A DNA stretch of 50,509 nucleotides from Caldilineaceae bacterium (GCA_019637695.1 JAHBVG010000044.1:1-50509), one strand, 5' to 3'. Positions 18,957-28,929 are shown, counted from the stretch's first letter. Notes: generated by a model from the letters alone, not told the origin. A program made the numbers and translations.

Positions 18957-20198
18957 TCACCCTTCAATCTTGATCTCGATCTCTGTCTCCCCGTGGCTTG
19001 TGCGCATTTCTATAGGCAAGCTCAGCTTGTTGAGAATCCTGAAAATCGCTGTATTGTCAGATTGAACCCCCGCAGTCAGAGTTTTGATCTTCATCTGTCG
19101 CGCTAGGGTGATGAGACGTCTCAGCATTTCAGTGCCGATGCCCTGGCCCTGATAATCGTCGCGCACGACGACGGCGACCTCGGCAGTAGAGGAATCTGGT
19201 TGATTTTCAGGACGGGCCAGACGCGCCACTGTAATCAGTTCCTCGTCTGGGTTGGTGACAAAACCCAGGATGGCGCCGCCCGTGGTGTGGTTATCAACCC
19301 CAGCCAATACTTGCGCGGTCTCCTGGATTCGTTTTTCATCGACATTTTGCAGCCCGATGTTAAAGCGACGACGTTTGGTATCCGGTGAAAGGTGATGAAA
19401 AAGTTTGATCAAAAGATCAGCATCTTCAGGTTGGATCAGCCGGGTGCGGATGCGGGTTCCCTGTTCCGTCTTAAACTCGGCTGTTGAATCAATGGAATGC
19501 AATGGGTTCACGAGATCTCCTCTTTTCCATAAGTTCACTACACTCTGCCAGGGGCGCTGGCTGAGGTCCATCACATCGAGTAGATGGTCTGGATGAGTAA
19601 AGTGGGATGTTAGTTCCCGGTGTTGTTGGGCAAGCGCGCCGACGACTACACAGCGCATCCCGGCGCGGGCGGCGGCCACGACGCCGTGGAGACTATCCTC
19701 AATCACGAGACATTGTTCCGGCGGCACGCCTGCCACAGCCGCGCCGCGCAGAAAGAGATCAGGGGCGGGCTTGCCGCGTGGCACATGAACCCCCGAAACC
19801 AGGGCAAGGAAGGCGTCGGCAATGCCCAACTCAGCGATGGTTCCAGCAATGTTCCCCATCGGCCCCGACGAACATACGATCTGGGGAATACCGGCGTTGC
19901 GAAATGCCGCCATCCATTCCAATACACCGGGCAGCACGGTCACTCGGCCGATCATGGCGCGACGGTAAGCGCTCTCTTTGTCATCGGCAATTAGGACATG
20001 TTCCTCGCGGTCGAGCGTTGGCAGCAGATCCGCCAGCAACTCAGGGTTGGACCGTCCAAAATCCCGCTCAAAATCAGCCCGGCTGTACGCCAATTGCCTG
20101 GCTGCCAATGTCTCCTGCCACGCCTCAAAATGGAGATCGCTGGTATCCGCAATCGTTCCATCTAGATCCCACAATACCGCGCCCACCGTCTGTTTCAC
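18957..20198 (-). CDS. HAD phosphatase fused to a GNAT acetyltransferase
   Basis: A 413-residue two-domain protein. Residues 5-215 are a HAD hydrolase of the beta-phosphoglucomutase type: nucleophile motif DLDGTIADT, CSSGPMGN (motif II), K in PRGKPAPD, and VIEDSLHG (motif IV acidic pair). Residues 245-413 are a GNAT domain (IRTRLIQPEDADLL, AVVVRDDYQGQGIGTEML, the acetyl-CoA loop). There is no stop between them. GTG 20198 is chosen because GGAGG lies five bases upstream; TTG 20210 contains that site. The fused role is not known. Confidence 0.82.
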   Translation of the reverse strand: MKQTVGAVLWDLDGTIADTSDLHFEAWQETLAARQLAYSRADFERDFGRSNPELLADLLPTLDREEHVLIADDKESAYRRAMIGRVTVLPGVLEWMAAFRNAGIPQIVCSSGPMGNIAGTIAELGIADAFLALVSGVHVPRGKPAPDLFLRGAAVAGVPPEQCLVIEDSLHGVVAAARAGMRCVVVGALAQQHRELTSHFTHPDHLLDVMDLSQRPWQSVVNLWKRGDLVNPLHSIDSTAEFKTEQGTRIRTRLIQPEDADLLIKLFHHLSPDTKRRRFNIGLQNVDEKRIQETAQVLAGVDNHTTGGAILGFVTNPDEELITVARLARPENQPDSSTAEVAVVVRDDYQGQGIGTEMLRRLITLARQMKIKTLTAGVQSDNTAIFRILNKLSLPIEMRTSHGETEIEIKIEG

Positions 20199-20211
20199 CT
20201 GCGCCTCCAAT

Positions 20212-20350
20212 TAATCGTGATTGGGGACTGGGGATTGGAGATCGGGGATCGGATTGAGATAAGTCAATCGCTTAATCGCTCAATCGCCCGTCAACGAGAT
20301 TAGGCGATTTCAGAAGCTTGACACTATTCCCAGTCCCCAGTCCCCAATCC
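20212..20350. repeat. Composite heptad and octad hairpin repeat
   Basis: The outer arms are GATTGGGGACTGGGGATTGG (about 20219-20238) and CCCAGTCCCCAGTCCCCAAT (about 20329-20348). Between them are octads of the TCAATCGC/TTAATCGC type and the block ACGAGATTAGGCGATTTCAG. That block recurs, slightly changed, at about 47383-47414. Confidence 0.75.
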
Positions 20351-20493
20351 CTTCCATTCCAGTCTACCCTAACCGGTTCGAGATACAAAACACCGGAGCG
20401 CCGACCGGCCTCCGGTGTGAATGCGGAATGATGAATGCGGAACACGGAACGGCAGAGAGAGCGAGGGGTAACGGGATGATGGTTCACAAGCCC

Positions 20494-20579
20494 TCAATCG
20501 CTTAATCACCCAATCTCCTAATCTCTAATTCAGATCTCTATTACCCAATCCCCAGTCACCAATCCCCAGTCCCTACTTG
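20494..20579. repeat. Octad then heptad repeat array
   Basis: Octads such as TTAATCAC, CCAATCTC and CTAATCTC lead into perfectly phased heptads CCCAATC, CCCAGTC, ACCAATC, CCCAGTC at 20544-20571. The array touches the stop codon of the acyl-CoA dehydrogenase gene. Confidence 0.75.
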
Positions 20580-21884
<1,305 letters not shown>

Positions 21885-21898
21885 CTGTTTCTCTCCTG

Positions 21899-21985
21899 AA
21901 GTATAGATGTTGGGCATTGGATATTAGGGATTGGGTATTGGCGTACTCGACGCCAATATCTAATACCCAATATCCAATATCCGCT
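21899..21985. repeat. Hairpin-forming heptad repeat (GGTATTG units)
   Basis: The left arm has GCATTGG, ATATTAG, GGATTGG, GTATTGG. The right arm has CCAATAT, CTAATAC, CCAATAT, CCAATAT. The inner part (GGCGTACTCGACGCC) closes the hairpin. It sits between the two dehydrogenase genes. Confidence 0.8.
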
Positions 21986-21986
21986 C

Positions 21987-23078
21987 TTACGCCATCACCA
22001 ATCCATCCCAGGCGGCAAAACCGCGGCCGTTGCGCAGCCAGAGTTCCACCGGGTGTTCGCGGATGTAGCCATGCCCGCCGAGGATCTGCACGGCGTTGTC
22101 GGTGACGTGCAGCACCATCTTATCGGCGGCGATCTTAGCCAGCGCGGCCAGCCGGGTGGCGTCCTCGCGATTGTCGAAGCGATAGGATGCTTCCCAAACT
22201 TGCAGCCGTACCCCTTCGATCTCCATTGCCATTTCGGCCAGCATAAAGGCGATGCTCTGGCGATGGGCGATGGGTTCGCCGAAGGCTTCGCGTTCCTTGG
22301 CGTACTTGAGCGCGTATTCGTAGGCGGCGCGAGCCTGCCCAACGGCCAGCGCCGCCGCACAAAGACGGCTCACCGTGAGCAGCCGGTTGAGGCGGATACC
22401 CTTCAGCCCGCCCAGCCGATTCTCGGCGGGGATGCGCACATTCTTAAAGGTGACGGTGTAGACCGCCAGCGCCCGCGCCCCCATCATCATCACTCGCTCC
22501 CCGATCTCAATGCCCGGCGCAGTAGACGGCGCAATGAAAGCCTGGGTGCGGCCCCGTTCCTGCGCGTAGACGAGGAAGAGTTCGGCCTCGTTTGCCAGCG
22601 GCACAAAGGTCTTGACGCCGTTGATCGTGTACTCGCTGCCCTCTTTTTCGGCAACCGTAGAAAGTTCCGCCGGATCGAATTGATAGACCGGTTCGATCAG
22701 CGCGGCAGTGGCTTTGGGGAAATCTTCATCGCAGAACTGGGGCAGATACGTGGCCTGTTGTTCCTTCGTCCCAAAGAGGGAGACGGGCAGGGCAAAGAGA
22801 TTGGGCGAGAGCAGATGGAGCGAGATCCCTACATCGCCCCATCCCAGCTCTTCTAAAAAGAGGGCGCTGGTCAGGGCCGAATACTCACCAAAGCCGCCAT
22901 ATTCGGCATCGATGCTGGCCGGTAGCAATCCCAATTCCCAGCCTGTGCGCACAACGTTTTGCGGCACACATTTCGCTTCCTCGGCCTCACGGTAGATGGG
23001 GCGCACCACCTTTTCAGCATACCGGTGTACCGTATCCACGAGCATCTTCTGCTCGGATGTCATGTCAAACGAGTACAT
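21987..23078 (-). CDS. Acyl-CoA dehydrogenase-like protein without the usual catalytic Glu
   Basis: A 363-residue protein of the acyl-CoA dehydrogenase fold. YSFDMTSEQKMLVDTVHRYA, GLLPASIDAEYGGFG, GVKTFVPLA and LGGHGYIREHPVELWLRNGR are all recognisable. In active members the next stretch has an E-G-T; here the protein ends NGRGFAAWDGLVMA, so the common catalytic Glu is missing. The flavin-site motif after AALIEPVYQFDPAEL is also weak (no GSD). It is likely a partner subunit of the dehydrogenase downstream. GGAGGG precedes the ATG. Confidence 0.82.
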   Translation of the reverse strand: MYSFDMTSEQKMLVDTVHRYAEKVVRPIYREAEEAKCVPQNVVRTGWELGLLPASIDAEYGGFGEYSALTSALFLEELGWGDVGISLHLLSPNLFALPVSLFGTKEQQATYLPQFCDEDFPKATAALIEPVYQFDPAELSTVAEKEGSEYTINGVKTFVPLANEAELFLVYAQERGRTQAFIAPSTAPGIEIGERVMMMGARALAVYTVTFKNVRIPAENRLGGLKGIRLNRLLTVSRLCAAALAVGQARAAYEYALKYAKEREAFGEPIAHRQSIAFMLAEMAMEIEGVRLQVWEASYRFDNREDATRLAALAKIAADKMVLHVTDNAVQILGGHGYIREHPVELWLRNGRGFAAWDGLVMA

Positions 23079-23263
23079 AGTCCCTCCAATTGGACGTAAA
23101 CAAATGCGTTCAACAGCAAGTCATACGTGGTGGTTGATACGGTATCGCGGCCATGTTTTGCCCTCGTTGCCGTCCTGTTGATGCGCAATGATTTGGTTCG
23201 CATCCACTCCTACGGTACAATGGATGCCGCATCGATCAATTCGATATCATCGTGTGAGGATCT

Positions 23264-23566
23264 ATGAAAGCGCCTGCGGACTGCCAATCAATCGACGAAG
23301 TTCGGTCTGAAATTGACCGCGTGGATCATGCTATTGTCGAACTGCTGGGCGAGCGTCGCCGTTACGTCCAGGCGATTATGCGCTTCAAACGCAACGAAGG
23401 GGATGTGCGCGCGCCAGCCCGGCAGGCGCAGGTGATCGCGGATCGCCGACGTTGGGCCGAAGATGTGGAACTCAATCCTGACCTTGTGGAAGAAATCTAC
23501 CGCACCATTATCGACCATTTTGTGGCCGAGGAGATGAGGTTGCTGGCGGAGCATAACCGATCATGA
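23264..23566 (+). CDS. Chorismate mutase (AroQ-type)
   Basis: A 100-residue all-helical protein: SIDEVRSEIDRVDHAIVELLGERRRYVQAIMRFK, then R-x-Q-x-V-x(2)-RRRWAED and LVEEIYRTIIDHFVAEEM. This is the AroQ/PchB fold. It converts chorismate to prephenate, or acts as an isochorismate-pyruvate lyase. The conserved Arg and Lys are present. The ATG has GAGGATCT just upstream. Its TGA overlaps the ATG of the glycosyltransferase gene, an unusual partner. A TyrA-like gene lies at 37658-38632. Confidence 0.85.
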   Translation: MKAPADCQSIDEVRSEIDRVDHAIVELLGERRRYVQAIMRFKRNEGDVRAPARQAQVIADRRRWAEDVELNPDLVEEIYRTIIDHFVAEEMRLLAEHNRS

Positions 23567-24678
23567 AGATCGCCCTGGTCCACGACTGGCTGAATCAGAT
23601 GGGCGGGGCCGAGAACGTGTTGGAAGAACTGATCGATCTCTTCCCCGGCGCGCCGCTTTACACAAGTATCTATGCGCCGGATCTCATGCCCAACAGCTAC
23701 CGGCAGTGGCCGATCCGCACAAGTTTTATGCAACACCTGCCTGCGGTGACGACTCGGCATCAAGCCTATTTGCCCCTCTATCCGCTGGCCTTTGGTCAGA
23801 CCGACCTGAGCGATTATGATCTGGTGTTGAGCAACAAGAGCGGGTTTTGCCACGGTGTGCGCACTCGCCGCGGCGACCGCAGAGCGATCCACATCTGCTA
23901 TTGTTTGACGCCGACCCGCTATCTCTGGCTCTACGATCAATATCGGGAACGTGAGCAGATCGGCGGCGTTGTGAATGCGGTGTTGCAGCCTGTTCTCTCT
24001 GTGTTGCGACGCTGGGATTGGTCCGCTGCGCAACGTGTGGATCACTTCATCGCCATCAGCAATGAGGTGCAGAGCCGCATCCGCTCGATCTACGGTCGCA
24101 AGAGTGTTGTCATTCATCCGCCGGTGGATACAGATCGCTTCACGCCCGATCCATCTGCGCCGGTTGGGGATTACTATCTGATCGTCAGCCGGTTGATCCC
24201 CTACAAGCGCATTGATCTGGCGGTGCGCGCCTTTGCGGATCTGCCCCACGAGAAGCTCATCATCGTAGGCGAAGGACGCGACCGATCCATGCTCGAAGCG
24301 CAGGCGGCTGGCAATGTCACCTTTTTAGGCCGCCAATCCTGGGATCGATTGGTGGAACTGATGCGGGGATGCAAGGCGTTTCTCTTTCCGGGCCTGGAGG
24401 ATTTTGGCATTGCGCCGGTTGAGGCCATGAGCGCCGGTCGTCCGGTGATCGCTTTTGCTGGCGGCGGCGCGCTAGATACGGTGATCCCTGGGGTGACGGG
24501 TGAACTCTTTGCGTCGCAGACCTTGGAATCGTTGCAAGAGGCTATAGCCGCCTTCGATCCCAAGCGCTATGATCCGCACACATGCCGATCCCAGGCCGAG
24601 CGCTTCAGCCGCCGCATCTTCCGCCAGAAGTTACGCGCTTTTGTGGAACAGGTCATACGGCTGCAAAATGCGGAATGA
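23563..24678 (+). CDS. Glycosyltransferase, GT4 family
   Basis: A 371-residue GT-B enzyme for polysaccharide assembly on the cytoplasmic face of the membrane. KIALVHDWLNQMGGAENVLEEL opens the N-terminal half. YYLIVSRLIPYKRIDLAVRAF starts the donor half, and FPGLEDFGIAPVEAMSAGRPVIAF carries the E-x7-E-type donor-binding motif. The sugar is unknown. It starts the exopolysaccharide cluster running to 30888. Confidence 0.9.
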   Translation: MKIALVHDWLNQMGGAENVLEELIDLFPGAPLYTSIYAPDLMPNSYRQWPIRTSFMQHLPAVTTRHQAYLPLYPLAFGQTDLSDYDLVLSNKSGFCHGVRTRRGDRRAIHICYCLTPTRYLWLYDQYREREQIGGVVNAVLQPVLSVLRRWDWSAAQRVDHFIAISNEVQSRIRSIYGRKSVVIHPPVDTDRFTPDPSAPVGDYYLIVSRLIPYKRIDLAVRAFADLPHEKLIIVGEGRDRSMLEAQAAGNVTFLGRQSWDRLVELMRGCKAFLFPGLEDFGIAPVEAMSAGRPVIAFAGGGALDTVIPGVTGELFASQTLESLQEAIAAFDPKRYDPHTCRSQAERFSRRIFRQKLRAFVEQVIRLQNAE

Positions 24679-24697
24679 CACGGTCCAAAGATGCGTC

Positions 24698-24733
24698 GAG
24701 CGGAATATCTAATACCCAATATCTAATATCCAC
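24698..24733. repeat. Heptad repeat (TATCTAA/TACCCAA units)
   Basis: AATATCTAATACCCAATATC and the following TAATATCC form a right-arm-like array without a clear left arm. Confidence 0.55.
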
Positions 24734-24751
24734 TACGCATCACGGCGGGTT

Positions 24752-25435
24752 ATGGAACTACTCGACTACTGGCAAATCCTAAAGCGGCGTTGGTGGATCC
24801 CTGTGGTGTTAACCGGGCTGGTGGCGTTGCTGAGTTTCTGGCAGTTGCGCCCTTGGCAGGCGCTTCCGCCGAGCTATTCGGCGTCCTTGCGGATGCTGAT
24901 CGGCGCACAGCCATTGCCCGAAGCGGCTGCGTATGATCCACGCTACTATGCATGGTTGACCAGTGAATATTTGGTGGACGATTTTACCGAAGTGGTGCGC
25001 AGCGATCTTTTCACCAGCGCTGTGAACCGGCGGCTGGCGGAACAGGGCATCCAGATCCCTACAGGGTCGATCCGCGGCAGCGCCACGACCAGCCGACAAC
25101 ATCGGATCATCACCCTGTCGTTCCATTGGGGCGATCCTGCGCAGTTGATGAGCATTGCCGAGGCTACTGTGGCCGAGTTGACCGAAAATGCAGCTTCCTA
25201 TTTCGCCCAATTGGGGACCGAATCTGCGATGGTCTCGTTATTGGATGGACCTGCCATCGGCGCGGTTGGCCCCGATCTGCGCAGCCGTTTGGAATTTCCA
25301 CTGCGCGTGATCCTGGCCTTTGTAGCTGGGATAATCCTGCTTTTCGCCGTTGAATATCTCGATACATCCGTGCGTCAACCGCAGGATTTGGAAGCAGTGG
25401 GATTGCCCGTGATCGGCATCATCCCCAAGAAATAG
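24752..25435 (+). CDS. Wzz-like polysaccharide chain-length protein (first)
   Basis: A 227-residue protein with an N-terminal membrane helix (WWIPVVLTGLVALLSFW, residues 14-30), an external domain and a C-terminal helix (VILAFVAGIILLFAVEYL, about 190-208). The end is VRQPQDLEAVGLPVIGIIPK, where co-polymerases meet their kinase partner. Such proteins set the length of exported polysaccharide. It pairs with the second Wzz-like gene and the ATPase that follow. The external part is short for the family. Confidence 0.82.
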   Translation: MELLDYWQILKRRWWIPVVLTGLVALLSFWQLRPWQALPPSYSASLRMLIGAQPLPEAAAYDPRYYAWLTSEYLVDDFTEVVRSDLFTSAVNRRLAEQGIQIPTGSIRGSATTSRQHRIITLSFHWGDPAQLMSIAEATVAELTENAASYFAQLGTESAMVSLLDGPAIGAVGPDLRSRLEFPLRVILAFVAGIILLFAVEYLDTSVRQPQDLEAVGLPVIGIIPKK

Positions 25436-25446
25436 GACGACATGAC

Positions 25447-25553
25447 TGTAATGAGTAATGAGTAATGAGTAAAGTCTCGTTAACGGTGTTGGTTCCAAGT
25501 CTTGGAACCAATCTTGTCGACAAAGAATTACTCATTACTCGTTACTCATTACC
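25447..25553. repeat. Nested hairpin with GTAATGA heptads
   Basis: Three tandem GTAATGA units (from 25448) face complementary ATTACTC-type units (25527-25552). Between them TTGGTTCCAA (25489-25498) and TTGGAACCAA (25502-25511) form a perfect 10-bp stem with a 3-base loop. Confidence 0.8.
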
Positions 25554-25569
25554 TCTGAAGGAGTTACCG

Positions 25570-26289
25570 ATGACGATTCAAGATTATCTACGCATCCTGC
25601 GCCGGCGCGGCTGGATCATTGTAGCCGCTGTGATCCTGGCGGGTGTGGCTGCGTTTGGCGTCAGCAGTTTGCAGATGGAGATGTACCGCGCCACAGTGCA
25701 GGTGAGTACTGTCCCCGCCCGCCCGGATTGGGGATTGGGCAACATGGCCAAGGATCTCATGCGCAACTTCGCCATGAACATTCGGACACCGGAAGTGGCG
25801 CAACGCGCCATCGATCGCGCCAAATTGGACATGAATCCCTACGATTTTCTGGGCATGACCACAGTTTCGCCCGATTCCAGCACCTTTGTGGTGAAGATCG
25901 AAGCGCGCTCGCGCGATGCCGAAGTCGCCAAACAGATGGCGTTGGCGTTGGCCGATGAATTTGTGGAAGAGCGCACGGCCTACTACGCCCAACAGGACAA
26001 AGAGAACCGCATTGAAGTCAAGATCGTGAGCCGGGCGATTGAAGCGCCCCGTTACCAACCGCAGCCGTTGCTCAACGCCATTGCGGGGATGGTACTGGGG
26101 TTGCTGCTGGGCATCGCCGTCGTCCTCTTGTTGACGTGGATGGAAGCCGATCTGCTGCGCACACCCGAATCTGTGGAACGCACCCTGACCATTCCGGTCC
26201 TCGGCGCCATCCCCACCCTGAGCGGACAACCGACGGCAACCGCCGCGCCTGCCCCGCCATCTTATGTAGGGAAGCCCAAGACGGCGTAA
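25570..26289 (+). CDS. Wzz-like polysaccharide chain-length protein (second)
   Basis: A 239-residue protein. QDYLRILRRRGWIIVAAVILAG is the N-terminal junction and membrane helix. The second helix is AIAGMVLGLLLGIAVVLLL at about 175-195. The tail DLLRTPESVERTLTIPVLGAIP is the usual link to a BY-kinase, and a Pro/Ala-rich end follows. GAAGGAG precedes ATG 25570; the longer frame from 25465 is encoded by the repeat. Probably membrane-bound and working with the first Wzz-like protein. Confidence 0.85.
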   Translation: MTIQDYLRILRRRGWIIVAAVILAGVAAFGVSSLQMEMYRATVQVSTVPARPDWGLGNMAKDLMRNFAMNIRTPEVAQRAIDRAKLDMNPYDFLGMTTVSPDSSTFVVKIEARSRDAEVAKQMALALADEFVEERTAYYAQQDKENRIEVKIVSRAIEAPRYQPQPLLNAIAGMVLGLLLGIAVVLLLTWMEADLLRTPESVERTLTIPVLGAIPTLSGQPTATAAPAPPSYVGKPKTA

Positions 26290-26440
26290 ATCAGGTGTGC
26301 AGGTTGCAAGTTGCAGGTTCGCAGATTGCAAGTATGCAGATGGCAATCAATCACGTATCACATATCACGTTTCATGCATCACGCAATACCCAATACCTTA
26401 ATACCCAATATCTAACACCCAATCACTAATCGCCAATCCC
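26290..26440. repeat. Mixed heptad/octad array (GCAGGTT, ATCACGT, TACCCAA units)
   Basis: Three unit types follow each other: GCAGGTT/GCAAGTT tandem copies, then ATCACGT/ATCACAT copies, then AATACCC and AATATCT copies ending in CACTAATCGCCAATCCC. The first two types also occur together at 5262-5302. No ribosome site is left in front of the next gene. Confidence 0.7.
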
Positions 26441-27088
26441 ATGTCCTTGATCACACTCACCGATCCACGTAGCCCTGCCGCCGAGGCGTACCAGAGTCTA
26501 CGCACCAACATAGAATTTTCCGGGTTGGAGCGATCCCTGCGGTCGCTGCTTGTCACCTGCGCCGATCCCGAAACGGACAAAAGCCGCGCCCTGGCCAATC
26601 TAGCCGTCGTCATGGCCCAGGCCGGGGATCGGGTAATCGTCGTGGATGGCGATCTGCGCCGCCCGCAGCAACATGAGATCTTCAGCCTGGGCAACAGCCG
26701 CGGCCTGACCGACTGGCTCAAGGACGGTGGCGCGCCATCGCTCCAAGAGAGCGCAACGCCAGGGTTGCGTGTCCTCACATCGGGTCCGTTGCCGCCCAAC
26801 CCGGTAGCGCTGCTCAGTTCCAACCGGTTGGGTGAACTGCTGGCCGAATTGGGCAACGACGCCGACTATGTCCTCTGCGATGCGCCGCCCGTATTGGCCG
26901 TCACCGACGCCGCGCTCTGGGCCGGGAAAGTGGACGGCGTGCTGCTGGTGATCAACGCTGGGCGCACCAAACGAGATCAGGCCAAACGCGCGCGCGATGT
27001 GCTGGAAAAAGTACGGGCGCGCATTGTCGGTGCTCTACTCATCAATGCCGAAGAAGACGCTGCTGTGGGCGGACGTTACGGCGCATAG
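26441..27088 (+). CDS. BY-kinase-like polysaccharide ATPase with degenerate Walker A
   Basis: A 215-residue CpsD/Wzc-type ATPase domain. RSPAAEAYQSLRTNIEF is the family lead-in. The P-loop position reads DPETDKSRALANLA, keeping the Lys-Ser but losing the Gly residues. Walker A' is VIVVDGDLRRPQQHE and Walker B is YVLCDAPPVLAVTDA. No C-terminal Tyr cluster exists, only GGRYGA. It probably senses or drives the two Wzz-like proteins upstream; kinase activity is uncertain. Confidence 0.82.
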   Translation: MSLITLTDPRSPAAEAYQSLRTNIEFSGLERSLRSLLVTCADPETDKSRALANLAVVMAQAGDRVIVVDGDLRRPQQHEIFSLGNSRGLTDWLKDGGAPSLQESATPGLRVLTSGPLPPNPVALLSSNRLGELLAELGNDADYVLCDAPPVLAVTDAALWAGKVDGVLLVINAGRTKRDQAKRARDVLEKVRARIVGALLINAEEDAAVGGRYGA

Positions 27089-27149
27089 TCACGTTCACTC
27101 ATCAACTATCTCAAATTCCAATGAACTAGCGACGAAGAAGGTACCATTT

Positions 27150-28022
27150 ATGAAGGGGATTCTACTCGCCGGTGGACACGGGACGCGACTCTATCCATTG
27201 ACAATTGGCATTAGCAAGCAGATACTGCCTGTCTACGACAAGCCGATGATCTACTATCCGCTGTCGATGTTGATGTTGGCAGGCATCCGCGAAATTTTGG
27301 TCATCAGCACACCGGACGCCTTGCCGCACTTCCGCGCGCTGTTAGGGGATGGCCGCCAGTGGGGGGTCGAGTTCAGCTATCAAGAGCAGCAACAACCGCG
27401 CGGCATCGCCGAAGCCTTCATCCTCGGCAAAGAGTTTATCGGTGATAGCCCTGTCTGCCTGATTTTGGGCGATAACATCTTTTATGGACACGGCTTGCCC
27501 GAAAAGTTGATCGCCGGCGCACAGCAGAAACAAGGAGCGCGCATCTTCGCCTATCCGGTCCGAGATCCAGAGCGCTACGGTGTGGTAGAATTTGACGCAA
27601 CCGGCAAAGCCCTGAGCATCGAGGAAAAGCCCAAGCAGCCGCGATCCCATTACGCCGTGCCGGGGATCTACTTTTACGATAATCAGGTGGTGGGCATTGC
27701 CGAAAACCTGACGCCATCCGCCCGCGGCGAATTGGAGATCACCGACGTCAACCTGGTCTATCTGGCTAGAGGCGAACTGCGGGTGGATATCCTGGGGCGC
27801 GGCTTTGCCTGGCTCGACGCCGGTACGCACGAATCCCTGTTGCAGGCTGCCAACTTTGTGCAGGCTTTGCAAGAGCGCCAGGGTATGATGATGTCCTGCC
27901 CGGAAGAGATCGCTTTCCGCCGCGGATACATTGATCGATCCCAACTTGAACGGCTGGCGCACAGCATGAAGAGCAACGGTTACGGTCAATACCTGCTCCG
28001 CCTGGTGAACGATGAGCTTTGA
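27150..28022 (+). CDS. rfbA: Glucose-1-phosphate thymidylyltransferase
   Basis: A 290-residue nucleotidyltransferase making dTDP-glucose from dTTP and glucose-1-phosphate, the first step to dTDP-rhamnose-type sugars. KGILLAGGHGTRLYPLT is the nucleotide loop (the usual Ser is His). KQILPVYDKPMIYYPLSMLM, LGDNIFYGHGL, VEFDATGKALSIEEKPKQP and FAWLDAGTHESLLQA are RfbA signatures. Start 27150 is fixed by homology; GAAGAAGG lies about ten bases upstream. RfbB is two genes downstream; RfbC and RfbD are not in the window. Confidence 0.93.
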   Translation: MKGILLAGGHGTRLYPLTIGISKQILPVYDKPMIYYPLSMLMLAGIREILVISTPDALPHFRALLGDGRQWGVEFSYQEQQQPRGIAEAFILGKEFIGDSPVCLILGDNIFYGHGLPEKLIAGAQQKQGARIFAYPVRDPERYGVVEFDATGKALSIEEKPKQPRSHYAVPGIYFYDNQVVGIAENLTPSARGELEITDVNLVYLARGELRVDILGRGFAWLDAGTHESLLQAANFVQALQERQGMMMSCPEEIAFRRGYIDRSQLERLAHSMKSNGYGQYLLRLVNDEL

Positions 28023-28061
28023 TCCATCCCGGATCAACGGTGGCTAGAAAAGTTGGATCGT

Positions 28062-28841
28062 ATGGAGACGCAGACAATTCGCTCGGTGCCGGGATTTGCC
28101 GCCGCCGTGCGTCGTAGCGATCAAGGGAATCTGCCTATCTCTAGCGCTTCCCGCTTGCTGGCCCAGCCGCTTGTGCCCTTCTATCAGTTGGAAGGCGGCG
28201 ATCTGGAGAAAGAATGCAGCAGCGCCGCTCACACCATCGCCAATGTGGCTGACAAGTTGCGACGACTCTCCAGCGCCTACGGGGAATGGCAGCATTTCGA
28301 CGCTCCGGCCTTTTTCGATCTCTACCCAACACAGGTAGATCTGCTTCTACATGTGGCTGAACGGGTGAGTACGGTCCACATCACTTTCTACGCCGATCTG
28401 TTGCTGCCCTCCTTTCAGCGCATGGAGCAATATTGGTCCGATGAATTCTTCCCCGCTTACCAGGCGGCCTATCCTTTCGAGCAACGCACAGACAAGCGAT
28501 CATCCTACACCCGCCATTTTTTTGAGATCACACAGCCCAAAATGATCGCCTATTTTCAGCGAACGCTTGCTGTTGTCCGCTCTGTGCGCGAGACGCTGAG
28601 CGAAGACATTGGCTTTCTAGCCACGGCTGGCGGCAGCGAGGAGCGAGCGCAGTGGCAACATTATTGGCCCCGTCGATCCGCCCAAGCGCTAGACAAGATC
28701 CTGCTGTTGCCGCTCGAACAACTACCAACCTTGACCCTTTCCATGACCTTTCCACTACCTGCGCATCGCCAACCTGGGCGGCTGCGCCGGTTACGCCGCA
28801 TGTGGCGGAGCAAGCAGTGGCGTAAAGCGGGTGACTGGTGA
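28062..28841 (+). CDS. Protein of unknown function in the polysaccharide cluster
   Basis: About 259 residues, mostly helical and rich in Tyr, Phe, Gln and Arg. There is no signal peptide, membrane span or recognised motif. The C-terminus is strongly basic (RRLRRMWRSKQWRK). A TTG at 28053 is an alternative start. It lies 39 bases after rfbA and ahead of rfbB, so it belongs to the operon by position. The last residues and the stop are encoded by the following heptad repeat. Confidence 0.65.
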   Translation: METQTIRSVPGFAAAVRRSDQGNLPISSASRLLAQPLVPFYQLEGGDLEKECSSAAHTIANVADKLRRLSSAYGEWQHFDAPAFFDLYPTQVDLLLHVAERVSTVHITFYADLLLPSFQRMEQYWSDEFFPAYQAAYPFEQRTDKRSSYTRHFFEITQPKMIAYFQRTLAVVRSVRETLSEDIGFLATAGGSEERAQWQHYWPRRSAQALDKILLLPLEQLPTLTLSMTFPLPAHRQPGRLRRLRRMWRSKQWRKAGDW

Positions 28842-28914
28842 CAAGTGACTGGGGACAAGGGGATGACAATCTTTCCCAATCCTCAGTCACCAATCCCCAG
28901 TCACTTTCTACACA
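28831..28914. repeat. Hairpin-forming heptad repeat (TGACTGG units)
   Basis: GTGACTGGTGACAAGTGACT and the following GGGGACA heptad face CCTCAGTCACCAATCCCCAG (about 28881-28900). The TGA of the upstream gene lies in the left arm. Confidence 0.75.
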
Positions 28915-28929
28915 AAAGGAGAATCCTCA

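Noticed and set aside
23264..24678. Siderophore/salicylate function for the chorismate mutase-like gene (PchB reading)
   Set aside because: No isochorismate synthase or salicylate-using gene is adjacent; the partner is a polysaccharide glycosyltransferase, so plain chorismate mutase is the safer call.
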